Positions 34,524-42,121 of a stretch of 64,000 nt of DNA are shown here, one piece after another. Positions within the stretch are counted from its first letter, which is position 1. Each line of letters starts with the position of its first letter. The DNA is from Eubacterium limosum (GTDB lineage: Bacteria; Bacillota; Clostridia; Eubacteriales; Eubacteriaceae). The translations under genes were made by a program, and so were the position numbers. The stretch lies in assembly GCF_000807675.2 (NCBI RefSeq), contig NZ_CP019962.1, forward strand, positions 1,798,001 to 1,862,000. The letters are read 5' to 3'. The notes under the pieces are model-generated. The model did not search any database. It had not been told where the DNA came from and saw only the letters and a list, made by a program, of their open reading frames with translations.

Positions 34524-34588
34524 TTGCGTTGCCGCTTTTATTATTCTACAATAATAAAGTGTTTTTGTAAAGTGGAAATTTTTACAAA
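34524..34588 (+). promoter_or_regulatory. Predicted acsA promoter with two operator-like inverted repeats
   Basis: TTGCGT (34524-34529), 17-base spacer, TACAAT (34547-34552). The -10 lies inside the perfect repeat TTTATTATT-CTAC-AATAATAAA (34537-34558). A second perfect repeat TTTGTAAA-N9-TTTACAAA (34564-34571 and 34581-34588) lies just past the expected start of transcription. Confidence 0.5.
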
Positions 34589-34632
34589 GTTGCTGCAATG
34601 TGAGTAAATTACTAGGAGAGGTAAATTAAATT

Positions 34633-36528
34633 ATGAGCAATGAATTGTTAGAATTTGATGTTATAGCTGAAGCTTTAATCGAAAAAGCTCAAAAAGATGG
34701 CGCTGAAACCATGTGGGACAGAAAAGCTGCTTTAAAAACCCAGTGTGGTTTTGGTGAAGGCGGTATTTGCTGTCGTATCTGTGTTATGGGACCTTGCCGT
34801 GTAAGCCCATCGCCAGATAAAGGCGCTCAGAGAGGTATCTGTGGTGCTGACAGAGACACCATCGTTGCCAGAAACTTTGCAAGAATGTGCTGTGGTGGTA
34901 CATCCGCTCACTCTGACCATGCGCGCGATATCGTACATGCAATGTATCATTCTTCTGAAGATGGTCCTTTCAAAATCAGAGAAGAAGGCAAATTAAGAAA
35001 AATCGCTGCAGAATGGGGAATTGAAGAAGCAGATACCAAAGAAACCTACGCTCTGGCCCATGAACTTGCAGAAATGGCTTTAATGGAATTCGGTAAACCT
35101 TTTGGAACACAGAATTTCTTAAAGAGAGCGCCTAAATCCCGTCAGGAAATCTGGGAAAGAGAAAACATCGCACCTAGAGCGATTGACCAGGAAGTTGTTA
35201 CCTTAATGCACTCCACACATATGGGTTGTGCAAGTGATCCTGAATCCATCTTAAGACGTTCTTTAAGAACAAGTATGTCTGATGGCTGGGGCGGTTCCAT
35301 GATCGGTACAGAATTCTCTGACATCATGTACGGTGTACCAAAGGAAAGAGCTTCTGAATCAAACTTAGGTGTTATTGATCCTGAACAGGTAAATATCATG
35401 CTCCACGGACATGATCCGAACTTGGCTGAAATGATCGCAGTTGCATCCAAAAATCCTGAGCTGATTGAAATGGCAAAAGAACAGGGCGCTAAGGGTATCA
35501 ACGTTGTCGGTATGTGCTGTACTGGTAATGAAATGACCATGCGTCACGGTATTAAGATCGCCGGTAACTTCTACCAGCAGGAAATGGCCATTATCACCGG
35601 TGCCGTTGAAGTTGCTGTTGTAGACGTTCAGTGTATCTTCCCTGCACTGCCTAAATTAGCTAAGAGCTACCATACACGCTTTATCAGTACATCTCCAAAA
35701 GCAAAAATCGCGGGGGATATGTACATTGAATTTAATGAAGAAGATCCATTGAGCTGCGCTGAAGAAGTAATCAAAACAGCTGTTATGAACTTCAAGAACA
35801 GAGACGCTTCCAAGGTTGATGTACCGGAACTGAAAGCTGAAACAATTGTTGGTTATTCTGTAGAAACAACAATCGGCGCTTTAGACCGCGTTGTTAACTC
35901 TCAGACCGACGTAACAGGTACGGTTAAACCTTTAGGCGACTTAGTTTGGGCTGGTGTTTTAAGAGGCGCTGCCGGTATTGTTGGTTGTAACAATCCTAAG
36001 GTCGAACATGACTATGCCCACATCACATTGATGAAAGAATTAATTAAAAACGACGTTATCTGCGTTGTTACTGGTTGTGCAGCTCAGGCTGCTGCTAAAG
36101 CTGGTCTTTTAAAACTGGAAGCAAAAGAACTTTGCGGCCGTGGTTTAAAAGAAGCCTGCGAAAGAGCGAATATTCCTCCAGTATTACATATGGGTTCCTG
36201 TGTTGATATCAGCCGTATCCTCCACCTGGTTACTTTAGTAGCTAACGAAAGAGGCGTTGATATTGCAGAACTTCCAGTTGTAGGTGCCGCACCAGAATAC
36301 ATGTCTGAAAAGGCTGTTGCTATCGCATCTTACGTAGTATCAAGTGGTTTAAATACTTATCTTGGTGTTATGCCTTATGTTTCCGGAAGTGAAAACTTCA
36401 TGAAGCTGATGACCGAAGGTGTTAAAGAATGGACTGGCGCTGCTTATGTCTTTGAATCAGATCCAATCAAGGCTGCTGAATTAATCATGGCAGATATTGA
36501 AGACAAGAGAACAAAACTGGGAATTTAA
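34633..36528 (+). CDS. acsA: Anaerobic carbon monoxide dehydrogenase catalytic subunit
   Basis: Nickel-iron enzyme that reduces CO2 to CO for acetyl-CoA synthesis or oxidises CO. The 631 residues carry the N-terminal cysteines for clusters D and B (C38, C46, C47, C50, C55 and C70 in CGFGEGGICCRICVMGPC and GICGAD). C-cluster ligands follow in HMGSC, GVCCTGNE-like VVGMCCTGNEMTMRHG, VVDVQCIFPALP, CVVTGCAAQAAAK and MPYVSGSENF. AGGAGAGG precedes the ATG. It has its own predicted promoter, so CODH could be made without the methyltransferase genes. It forms the complex with AcsB; cooC2 follows 40 bases later. Confidence 0.98.
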   Translation: MSNELLEFDVIAEALIEKAQKDGAETMWDRKAALKTQCGFGEGGICCRICVMGPCRVSPSPDKGAQRGICGADRDTIVARNFARMCCGGTSAHSDHARDIVHAMYHSSEDGPFKIREEGKLRKIAAEWGIEEADTKETYALAHELAEMALMEFGKPFGTQNFLKRAPKSRQEIWERENIAPRAIDQEVVTLMHSTHMGCASDPESILRRSLRTSMSDGWGGSMIGTEFSDIMYGVPKERASESNLGVIDPEQVNIMLHGHDPNLAEMIAVASKNPELIEMAKEQGAKGINVVGMCCTGNEMTMRHGIKIAGNFYQQEMAIITGAVEVAVVDVQCIFPALPKLAKSYHTRFISTSPKAKIAGDMYIEFNEEDPLSCAEEVIKTAVMNFKNRDASKVDVPELKAETIVGYSVETTIGALDRVVNSQTDVTGTVKPLGDLVWAGVLRGAAGIVGCNNPKVEHDYAHITLMKELIKNDVICVVTGCAAQAAAKAGLLKLEAKELCGRGLKEACERANIPPVLHMGSCVDISRILHLVTLVANERGVDIAELPVVGAAPEYMSEKAVAIASYVVSSGLNTYLGVMPYVSGSENFMKLMTEGVKEWTGAAYVFESDPIKAAELIMADIEDKRTKLGI

Positions 36529-36568
36529 TTATACTGAATAATTACTTTAAGAATGGACAGGTGATAAA

Positions 36569-37351
36569 ATGAAAATAGCATTAACTGGAAAAGGTGGCGT
36601 TGGGAAAACGACAATTACAGCCTGCCTCAGCCGTTATTACGCCGATAAAGGTTTTAACGTATTGGCCGTTGATGCTGACCCCGATGCAAATCTAGGCCTG
36701 GCACTGGGTATGAGCGAAGAAATGATTGACAGCATCACACCTATTTCTGAAATGAAGGACTTGGCCGAAGAGAGAACAAATGCAAAAAAAGGAACCTATG
36801 GCGCCTTTTTCACAATGAATCCGGAAGTTGCGGATATTCCTGAAAAATTTTGCCGCGAGTTTAACGGTGTTAAGCTCTTAACAATGGGAACAGTCGATAC
36901 TGGCGGAGGCGGATGCGTTTGTCCGGAACATGTACTGTTAAAAATGCTGACGACACATTTGGTTTTATACCAAAAGGACATTGTCATCATGGATATGGAG
37001 GCAGGGATTGAGCATCTTGGACGTGGAACCGCATCAGCGGTCGACGCGTTTATCGTTGTCGTCGAACCTGGTATCCGAAGCATCCAGACCTTTAAACGAA
37101 TCAGCAAACTGGCTGGTGACATCGGTGTTAAACACGTTTATGCCATTGGCAACAAAATCCGAAAACCGGAAGACATTGACTTCTTAAATGAACGGATCGG
37201 AGCAGAAAACATTTTTGGTTTCTTAGATTACAGCGATCAGATTTCCGGTTCAGACAGAAATAACAAGTCACCATACGATATTCCTGAAACCAGAGAAAAA
37301 ATTGCAGCTCTCGGGGAAAAAATTGAAGCGACTGTAAAAAGTAACAAATAG
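36569..37351 (+). CDS. cooC2: CooC family ATPase, nickel insertion/maturation factor (second copy)
   Basis: A 260-residue MinD-like ATPase between acsA and acsB. The P-loop is TGKGGVGKTTITACLSRYY, followed by AVDADPDANLGLALG; the CxC motif is in GGGGCVCPEHVLLK, and MDMEAGIEHLGRGTA plus VVEPGIRSIQTFKRI are family blocks. Position between the genes for the two nickel enzymes fits the role of AcsF/CooC in building the C- or A-cluster. It is closer to classical CooC than the first copy: the loop DPDANLG and the GxGGCxC context agree with characterised members. Confidence 0.95.
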   Translation: MKIALTGKGGVGKTTITACLSRYYADKGFNVLAVDADPDANLGLALGMSEEMIDSITPISEMKDLAEERTNAKKGTYGAFFTMNPEVADIPEKFCREFNGVKLLTMGTVDTGGGGCVCPEHVLLKMLTTHLVLYQKDIVIMDMEAGIEHLGRGTASAVDAFIVVVEPGIRSIQTFKRISKLAGDIGVKHVYAIGNKIRKPEDIDFLNERIGAENIFGFLDYSDQISGSDRNNKSPYDIPETREKIAALGEKIEATVKSNK

Positions 37352-37414
37352 TCCAATTCACCTAAAACATTCATAACTTTATATTGAAATATAAATACGG
37401 AGGAAGAAAATCAC

Positions 37415-39562
37415 ATGGAACGTAAGACTTATAATCTTTTTGATATAATTTACAGTGGTACTGCTAAATATCTTGAACGTGCTGAAAAAGATGTAGCAAA
37501 GGCCATTGAAGAAAAAGGCAGAGATGCAGAAGCTAAACTGCCGGATACCGCTTATGGCTTAGCCACAATTTACGCAATCACAGGCGAAAAATTATTAACA
37601 GTAGGCGATCTGGAACGCGGTATTGAAATGGCAAAAGAACACATCAACCGCACAAACATGCTGGCTGACGCTTTAGAAGCCGGTGTTGCTGCTGCAATGT
37701 TATGTGAAATTATCCAGGCCTGCAAATACTTAGACGGCAACCCACATCCGGAATGGGTAGACGGCGCATTGACCGATGCGGTTGTCCGTTCTTTCGGTGT
37801 TGCTCTGGTTACCCAGGATATCCCAGGTGTTGCTGTTATCATCGGGGAACACAAGGATCCTGAACAGTTAGCAAAAACAATCAAATCTTATCAGAATAAA
37901 GGTCTTCAGACCTATCTGGTTGGTAAATGTATTGACCAGGCAAGAGACCAGAAAATCAAAATGGGTGTTGACCTTCGTGTTATCCCATGCGGTTACGAAA
38001 TCGAAGATGTTATCAACGTTGTATCTGTTGCTGTACGTGCTTCTATCATGTTCGGTAACACACCAGCCGGCGAATGGGAAAAACACAGAATCTACACAAG
38101 AGACCGTGTATTCGCATTTGTTAATGTATTTGGCGACTGGGATGACAAGATCATCGCTGCTGGCGCCTGCGCAATTGATATGGGCTTCCCGGCAATCACA
38201 GAAACCTACATTAATGAAGTTCCTACCCTGTTATTAAACCAGCCAGACCTGACAAAAACAGACGCTACCTCTCTTGAAGCCCGTGGCATCAAGATCAAGG
38301 TTACCGAAATTGACTGTCCGGTATCTGTATCCTCCGCTTTCGAAGGCGAACGTGTCCGTAAAGACAACATGAAAGCTGAATTCGGTGGAAACAGAACAAA
38401 AGCCTGGGAATTAGTTCATACTGTAGAATTAGGCGATATCGAAGATCATAAGATCACTGTTGTCGGCCCGGATATTGACGATCCACAGTTTGACGGCGTT
38501 GACGTTGTCCGTATCCCATTTGGTCTGGAAATTAAAGTTGCTGGTAAAGCAATGCAGTCCGACTTTGAATCTGTACTTGAAAGAAGATTACACTACTTCT
38601 TAAACTACATTGAAGGTTCAATGCACGTTGGACAGAGAAATATCTGCTGGGTTCGTTTAACCAAAGAAGCATTTGATGCTGGCTTCAGACTGCGCCACTT
38701 CGGTGAAGTAGTTTACGCTAAGATGTTAGACGAATTTGGTAAAGTAGTTGATAAAGTTGAAGTTACCATCTACACCAAAGAAGAAGATGTTGTACGTCTT
38801 GAAGAAGAACTGGTTAGACCAATCTACAACGTACGTGATGACAGACTGAACTCACTGACAGATGAAAGTGTCGATGTATTCTACACCTGTACACTGTGCC
38901 AGTCCTTTGCTCCTTCTCACGTTTGTGTTGTAACACCTGAACGTTTAGGTCTCTGCGGTGCTGTTTCCTGGTTAGACTCCAAAGCAACCAAAGAGCTTGA
39001 CCCAACCGGTCCTGCACAGCCAATCGAAAAGAATGGTGTTATCGACGAACGCTTAGGCGCATGGGAAGAAGTCAATGACGTTGTTGCCAAGTGCTCTCAG
39101 GGTGCAGTTGAAAAAGTTACCTTATACTCTATCCTTGAAGATCCAATGACCTCCTGTGGTTGCTTCGAATGTATCTGTGGTATTATGCCAGAAGCCAACG
39201 GTGTTGTTATTGTTAACCGTGAATTCGGCGGCATGACACCTACTGGTATGACCTTCGGTGAATTAGCTTCCATGACAGGCGGTGGGGTTCAGACTCCTGG
39301 CTTCATGGGCCACGGACGTCACTTCATCAGCTCCAAGAAATTTATGGCTGCTGAAGGTGGTATCGAAAGAATCGTATGGATGCCTAAGGAATTGAAAGAC
39401 GACGTTGCAGAAAGATTAAACAAATCTGTACAGGAATTATACGGAATTGAAAACTTCACAGACATGGTTTGTGATGAAACAATTGCTGTTGACTCCGAAG
39501 CAGTATTAGAATTCTTAACAGAAAAAGGCCATCCAGCACTGGAAATGGATCCAATTATGTAA
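37415..39562 (+). CDS. acsB: CO-methylating acetyl-CoA synthase
   Basis: Joins CO made by CODH, the methyl group from CoFeSP and coenzyme A to acetyl-CoA at the nickel-containing A-cluster. The 715 residues include an N-terminal CODH-contact domain, a middle domain and the A-cluster domain, where the 4Fe-4S ligands are in CTLCQSFAPSHVCVV and GLCGAVSW and the distal nickel site is the Cys-Gly-Cys of SCGCFECICG. The length is close to the roughly 730 of Moorella. GGAGGAAG precedes the ATG. A strong terminator closes the operon. Confidence 0.98.
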   Translation: MERKTYNLFDIIYSGTAKYLERAEKDVAKAIEEKGRDAEAKLPDTAYGLATIYAITGEKLLTVGDLERGIEMAKEHINRTNMLADALEAGVAAAMLCEIIQACKYLDGNPHPEWVDGALTDAVVRSFGVALVTQDIPGVAVIIGEHKDPEQLAKTIKSYQNKGLQTYLVGKCIDQARDQKIKMGVDLRVIPCGYEIEDVINVVSVAVRASIMFGNTPAGEWEKHRIYTRDRVFAFVNVFGDWDDKIIAAGACAIDMGFPAITETYINEVPTLLLNQPDLTKTDATSLEARGIKIKVTEIDCPVSVSSAFEGERVRKDNMKAEFGGNRTKAWELVHTVELGDIEDHKITVVGPDIDDPQFDGVDVVRIPFGLEIKVAGKAMQSDFESVLERRLHYFLNYIEGSMHVGQRNICWVRLTKEAFDAGFRLRHFGEVVYAKMLDEFGKVVDKVEVTIYTKEEDVVRLEEELVRPIYNVRDDRLNSLTDESVDVFYTCTLCQSFAPSHVCVVTPERLGLCGAVSWLDSKATKELDPTGPAQPIEKNGVIDERLGAWEEVNDVVAKCSQGAVEKVTLYSILEDPMTSCGCFECICGIMPEANGVVIVNREFGGMTPTGMTFGELASMTGGGVQTPGFMGHGRHFISSKKFMAAEGGIERIVWMPKELKDDVAERLNKSVQELYGIENFTDMVCDETIAVDSEAVLEFLTEKGHPALEMDPIM

Positions 39563-39575
39563 TAAATACTTGCTT

Positions 39576-39608
39576 GAAAGCAGGACGTTGCCGTCCTGCT
39601 TTCTTTTT
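39576..39608 (+). terminator. acsB operon terminator
   Basis: Perfect 12-base stem GAAAGCAGGACG / CGTCCTGCTTTC with TTGC loop, followed by TTTTT. Confidence 0.95.
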
Positions 39609-39634
39609 CTAAATAAGAATATTTCTAAAAGAGC

Positions 39635-39663
39635 AAGACAAATTTAAGGAAAAAGGTTATAAT
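39635..39663 (+). promoter_or_regulatory. Promoter of the histidine-rich protein gene
   Basis: AAGACA (39635-39640), 17-base spacer and perfect TATAAT (39658-39663), about 30 bases before the start codon. Confidence 0.6.
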
Positions 39664-39691
39664 TAAATTATAAAAGTTTGGAGGAATTATT

Positions 39692-40084
39692 ATGAGCGAA
39701 CATAGCCACGAACATACACATACACACAGCCATCCGCACGATGGAAGCCACGACCACGAACATGGACACAACCATGACGCAATGCACGATCATGAGCATA
39801 CACATACTCACACTCATCCTCATGACCATGAACATGGACACGACCATGACCACGATCATGCGCATTCCCACGAGGGAGAAGGCAAGGATATCGAAATTTT
39901 AGGCCTTTTGCTGGATCATTGGGCAGACCATAACCAGGAACACGCTAAAGAATATAAAAACTGGGTGGATAAAATGAACGCAGTTGGCAAGACGGAAGTG
40001 TCAAAGGCCATTGAAGAGGCAATTGCCCTGATCGGCCAGGCCGACGAGCATTTAATGGAAGCCAAAAAAGCTTTGATTAAATAG
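39692..40084 (+). CDS. Histidine-rich metal-binding protein with C-terminal HWxxHN domain
   Basis: A 130-residue protein in two parts. Residues 4-60 contain 27 histidines, mostly as HxH with Asp, Glu, Thr or Gly between, typical of nickel (or zinc/cobalt) storage sequences such as those in HypB and SlyD tails. Residues 65-130 form a helical domain with H76, W77, H80, N81, E83, H84, Y88 and W91. The same domain alone makes up the protein at 40889. No signal peptide, so cytosolic. GGAGG lies 8 bases before ATG. Its place after the CODH/ACS operon and before a CooT-like gene points to nickel supply for AcsA and AcsB. The metal is inferred, not shown. Confidence 0.85.
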   Translation: MSEHSHEHTHTHSHPHDGSHDHEHGHNHDAMHDHEHTHTHTHPHDHEHGHDHDHDHAHSHEGEGKDIEILGLLLDHWADHNQEHAKEYKNWVDKMNAVGKTEVSKAIEEAIALIGQADEHLMEAKKALIK

Positions 40085-40117
40085 AAAAGTTTCTGCTCTT
40101 TATTGCCATAAAATGGG

Positions 40118-40146
40118 TTGATAAATCGGGCTGAACATTATATACT
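40118..40146 (+). promoter_or_regulatory. Promoter of the cooT-like operon
   Basis: TTGATA (40118-40123), 17-base spacer, TATACT (40141-40146). The leader to the cooT-like start is about 95 bases. Confidence 0.65.
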
Positions 40147-40171
40147 AAGATTGTAAAAGATGATTAACTTC

Positions 40172-40205
40172 GGTATCCGGGGCTCTTACTATCCATCCGG
40201 ATACC
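40172..40205 (+). other. Stem-loop in the cooT-like leader
   Basis: Perfect arms GGTATCCGG (40172-40180) and CCGGATACC (40197-40205) with a 16-base loop, 27 bases before the Shine-Dalgarno. No T tract follows. Confidence 0.5.
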
Positions 40206-40247
40206 AGAACGAAAATCTAAGTTTCAAATTGAAAGGAGATGTTTGTT

Positions 40248-40448
40248 ATGTGCGAATCTTCAGCATATTTAGTGAATAAAAAAGGTGAAGAAGAAAAAAT
40301 TATGGATTATGTCATCGACATTGTGCCTAACAATGACGGTAGCCTGACACTTTCAGACCTTTTAGGAGGCACTAAAATTGTCAACGGACGTTTAAAAGAA
40401 GTAAAATTATTAAACCACAAGATTCTGATCGAGGATGCAGCGGTATAA
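40248..40448 (+). CDS. CooT-like small nickel-binding protein
   Basis: A 66-residue protein beginning MCESSAYLVNKKGEEEKIMD. It matches the CooT family of Rhodospirillum rubrum: length about 65, an SH3-like all-beta fold, a cysteine as residue 2 (the nickel ligand at the CooT dimer interface) and alternating strands ending LLNHKILIEDAAV. An in-frame ATG 9 bases earlier overlaps the AAAGGAG site, so the MC start is the right one and places the cysteine correctly. CooT proteins occur in CODH gene groups and bind one Ni per dimer. The DUF3842 gene starts one base after its stop. Confidence 0.8.
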   Translation: MCESSAYLVNKKGEEEKIMDYVIDIVPNNDGSLTLSDLLGGTKIVNGRLKEVKLLNHKILIEDAAV

Positions 40449-40449
40449 G

Positions 40450-40863
40450 ATGAATATTGTTGTGTTGGACGGAATGGGCGGCGGCATCGGGTCCCGGATT
40501 GTTGGCATCCTGAAAGAAGAAATTCCACCTTATATTGAAGTGTACGGTTTGGGAACAAATGCCCTGGCAACAGCGGCAATGCTCAAAAAAGGTGCCAACA
40601 AAGGGGCGACCGGTGAAAATGCCATTGTGGTAAATGCGGGAAAAGCAGATGTTATTATAGGCTCTATTGCCATGACAATGCCCAACGAAATGATGGGTGA
40701 GGTGACAATGCGAATGGTGGAGGCAATAAGCGCCAGTGAAGCCATTAAAATTTATATTCCGATTTTGCCGGAAAATAACTATATCGTTTCTCTCGAGGAA
40801 AAACCATTGTTATTGCAGATCCGTGAAGCCGTTGCATTGATTAAAAAAGAGCTGAATCTTTAA
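40450..40863 (+). CDS. DUF3842 family protein
   Basis: A 137-residue protein starting MNIVVLDGMGGGIGSRIVG, a glycine-rich loop like a Rossmann or phosphate-binding fold. Further blocks are VYGLGTNALATAAMLKKGAN, ENAIVVNAGKADVIIGSIAM and KIYIPILPENNYIVSL. I recognise DUF3842, a Clostridia family without known function. It is coupled to the cooT-like gene (stop and start one base apart) and precedes the HWxxHN gene, so I place it in the same nickel-related operon. Nucleotide binding is possible from the loop, but no kinase or NTPase motif is complete. Confidence 0.75.
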   Translation: MNIVVLDGMGGGIGSRIVGILKEEIPPYIEVYGLGTNALATAAMLKKGANKGATGENAIVVNAGKADVIIGSIAMTMPNEMMGEVTMRMVEAISASEAIKIYIPILPENNYIVSLEEKPLLLQIREAVALIKKELNL

Positions 40864-40888
40864 TACAGATACTTAGAAGGTGACTGAA

Positions 40889-41107
40889 ATGGAAAAATTA
40901 TCCGAAAAGGACGCTGAAGTTTTTCAGGTATTACTGGTACATTGGATTAATCACAACGGTGAGCATGTGGAGGGCTATCGCGAATGGTCCGAAAAAATGG
41001 CGGGTGTCAGACCTGAGGTGGCTGGTGAGATAGACAAGGCGATTGACGATATGCAGCAGGCTGCCAGAAAGCTGATGGAAGCCAAAATCAAATTTCAGGA
41101 AAGCTGA
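40889..41107 (+). CDS. Small HWxxHN-domain protein, stand-alone paralogue of the histidine-rich protein's C-terminus
   Basis: A 72-residue helical protein with H18, W19, H22, N23, E25, H26, Y30 and W33, that is H-W-x2-H-N-x-E-H-x3-Y-x2-W. The same spacing occurs in the protein at 39692, and the downstream helix is alike (LMEAKIKF versus LMEAKKAL). The start follows AGAAGG by 8 bases; a GTG nine bases upstream overlaps that site. It lacks the histidine tail. The three invariant histidines on one helix face could bind a metal. Last gene of the cooT-like operon. Function unknown. Confidence 0.75.
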   Translation: MEKLSEKDAEVFQVLLVHWINHNGEHVEGYREWSEKMAGVRPEVAGEIDKAIDDMQQAARKLMEAKIKFQES

Positions 41108-41188
41108 GAGCAGACAATAAAATAAATTGAAAAATATTTGCTTGAAGGCAAGGTTTATTAACCATGTCTTTTTTTATTTGTTTGCCGG

Positions 41189-41227
41189 ATAAGACCGCTT
41201 TAATTTAAGCGGTCTTATTTTTTTCTT
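41189..41227 (+). terminator. Terminator of the nickel-related operon
   Basis: AAGACCGCTT and AAGCGGTCTT pair perfectly, followed by ATTTTTTT. Confidence 0.9.
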
Positions 41228-41256
41228 TTGATAATTAAAGAGTAATCGGTTATAAT
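41228..41256 (+). promoter_or_regulatory. Promoter of the VanY-type gene
   Basis: TTGATA (41228-41233), 17-base spacer, TATAAT (41251-41256). It abuts the preceding terminator; the leader before the Shine-Dalgarno is only about 10 bases. Confidence 0.75.
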
Positions 41257-41286
41257 AGAATTATCTTGACACAGGAGGCTGAAGGA

Positions 41287-42075
41287 ATGTCGCTAAAAAT
41301 TAAAAATCCAAAACGATTTTTAATCTCATTGATCGTTACCCTGCTTTTATTGCTTTTTGTCATCGTTGGCTTTTTTACAGTGATGGGAAAAATCATCGGT
41401 CTGTTTACAAAAAAAGATGAACCGCAGGCTGCGCCTGAGCCGACAGCAACCGCTCAGGCCGCAACGCCGACCCCTTCAGCATCACCGACATCGACAGTGC
41501 CGACCGTTGACCCCTCCAATCTGGGAGATGTTCAGGTTTTGGTCAATAAGACCCATGAGCTGCCCTCAGATTACGAGCCTTCAGATTTAGTGACCGTTCC
41601 ACTGAGGGGAAGCCGCGAGACACAGCTCCGCCAGCAGGCATCAGATGCTCTGGTCAAGCTTTTTGAAGCTGCAGACAACGATGGCGTGACCCTTTACTGC
41701 GCCTCCGGCTACCGTTCTTACAGTATGCAGGAGGATCTGTTTGCAGAGAACGTTGCCGCCTATGGCGAGGAGCAGGCAAACCTTATCAGCGCGAAACCTG
41801 GTCAGAGCGAGCATCAGACTGGTCTCTGTATGGATGTTACCTGTGAGGCCATGGGGATGGATCTTCAGGAAAGTTTCGCCGATACAGCTGAAGGTCAGTG
41901 GATTGCCGATAATGCTCAGAATTATGGCTTTATTATTCGTTTTCCGGATGGAAAGACCAATATTACCGGTTATTCCTATGAACCCTGGCATATCCGTTAT
42001 GTGGGCGTAGACGCGGCAAAAGAGATACACAGTAAGAATGAAACCTTTGAAGAGTATTTAGGACAAACAAACTGA
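41287..42075 (+). CDS. D-alanyl-D-alanine carboxypeptidase, VanY family
   Basis: Zinc peptidase of family M15 that trims the terminal D-alanine from peptidoglycan stem peptides. The 262 residues begin with a membrane anchor (ISLIVTLLLLLFVIVGFFTV), then a Pro/Thr/Ser/Ala linker (about residues 48-85), then the catalytic domain outside the cell. The zinc ligands are in SEHQTGLCMDVT and EPWHIRYVG, with SGYRSYSMQ before them. AGGAGG is 8 bases before the ATG; an upstream TTG overlaps it. No vanRS or vanHAX genes lie nearby, so this is a cell-wall remodelling enzyme rather than a resistance cluster. Confidence 0.93.
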   Translation: MSLKIKNPKRFLISLIVTLLLLLFVIVGFFTVMGKIIGLFTKKDEPQAAPEPTATAQAATPTPSASPTSTVPTVDPSNLGDVQVLVNKTHELPSDYEPSDLVTVPLRGSRETQLRQQASDALVKLFEAADNDGVTLYCASGYRSYSMQEDLFAENVAAYGEEQANLISAKPGQSEHQTGLCMDVTCEAMGMDLQESFADTAEGQWIADNAQNYGFIIRFPDGKTNITGYSYEPWHIRYVGVDAAKEIHSKNETFEEYLGQTN

Positions 42076-42105
42076 GGATGTGCTGAGACGCACATCCTCG
42101 TTTCG
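42074..42105 (+). terminator. Terminator of the VanY-type gene
   Basis: GAGGATGTG (42074-42082) and CACATCCTC (42091-42099) pair perfectly, followed by a short T stretch; the first arm overlaps the stop codon. Confidence 0.7.
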
Positions 42106-42121
42106 ATTTCAGGAGGAAAGA

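Noticed and set aside
39692-39871. Repetitive CAC/CAT-rich DNA resembling a tandem repeat or CRISPR
   Set aside because: It is the coding sequence of the histidine tract; there are no regular repeat-spacer units. The opposite-strand Met/Val-rich frame is its shadow. No CRISPR array was seen anywhere in the window.
41266-41286. TTG start for the VanY-type gene
   Set aside because: It would place the Shine-Dalgarno AGGAGG inside the coding sequence; the ATG at 41287 has proper spacing.
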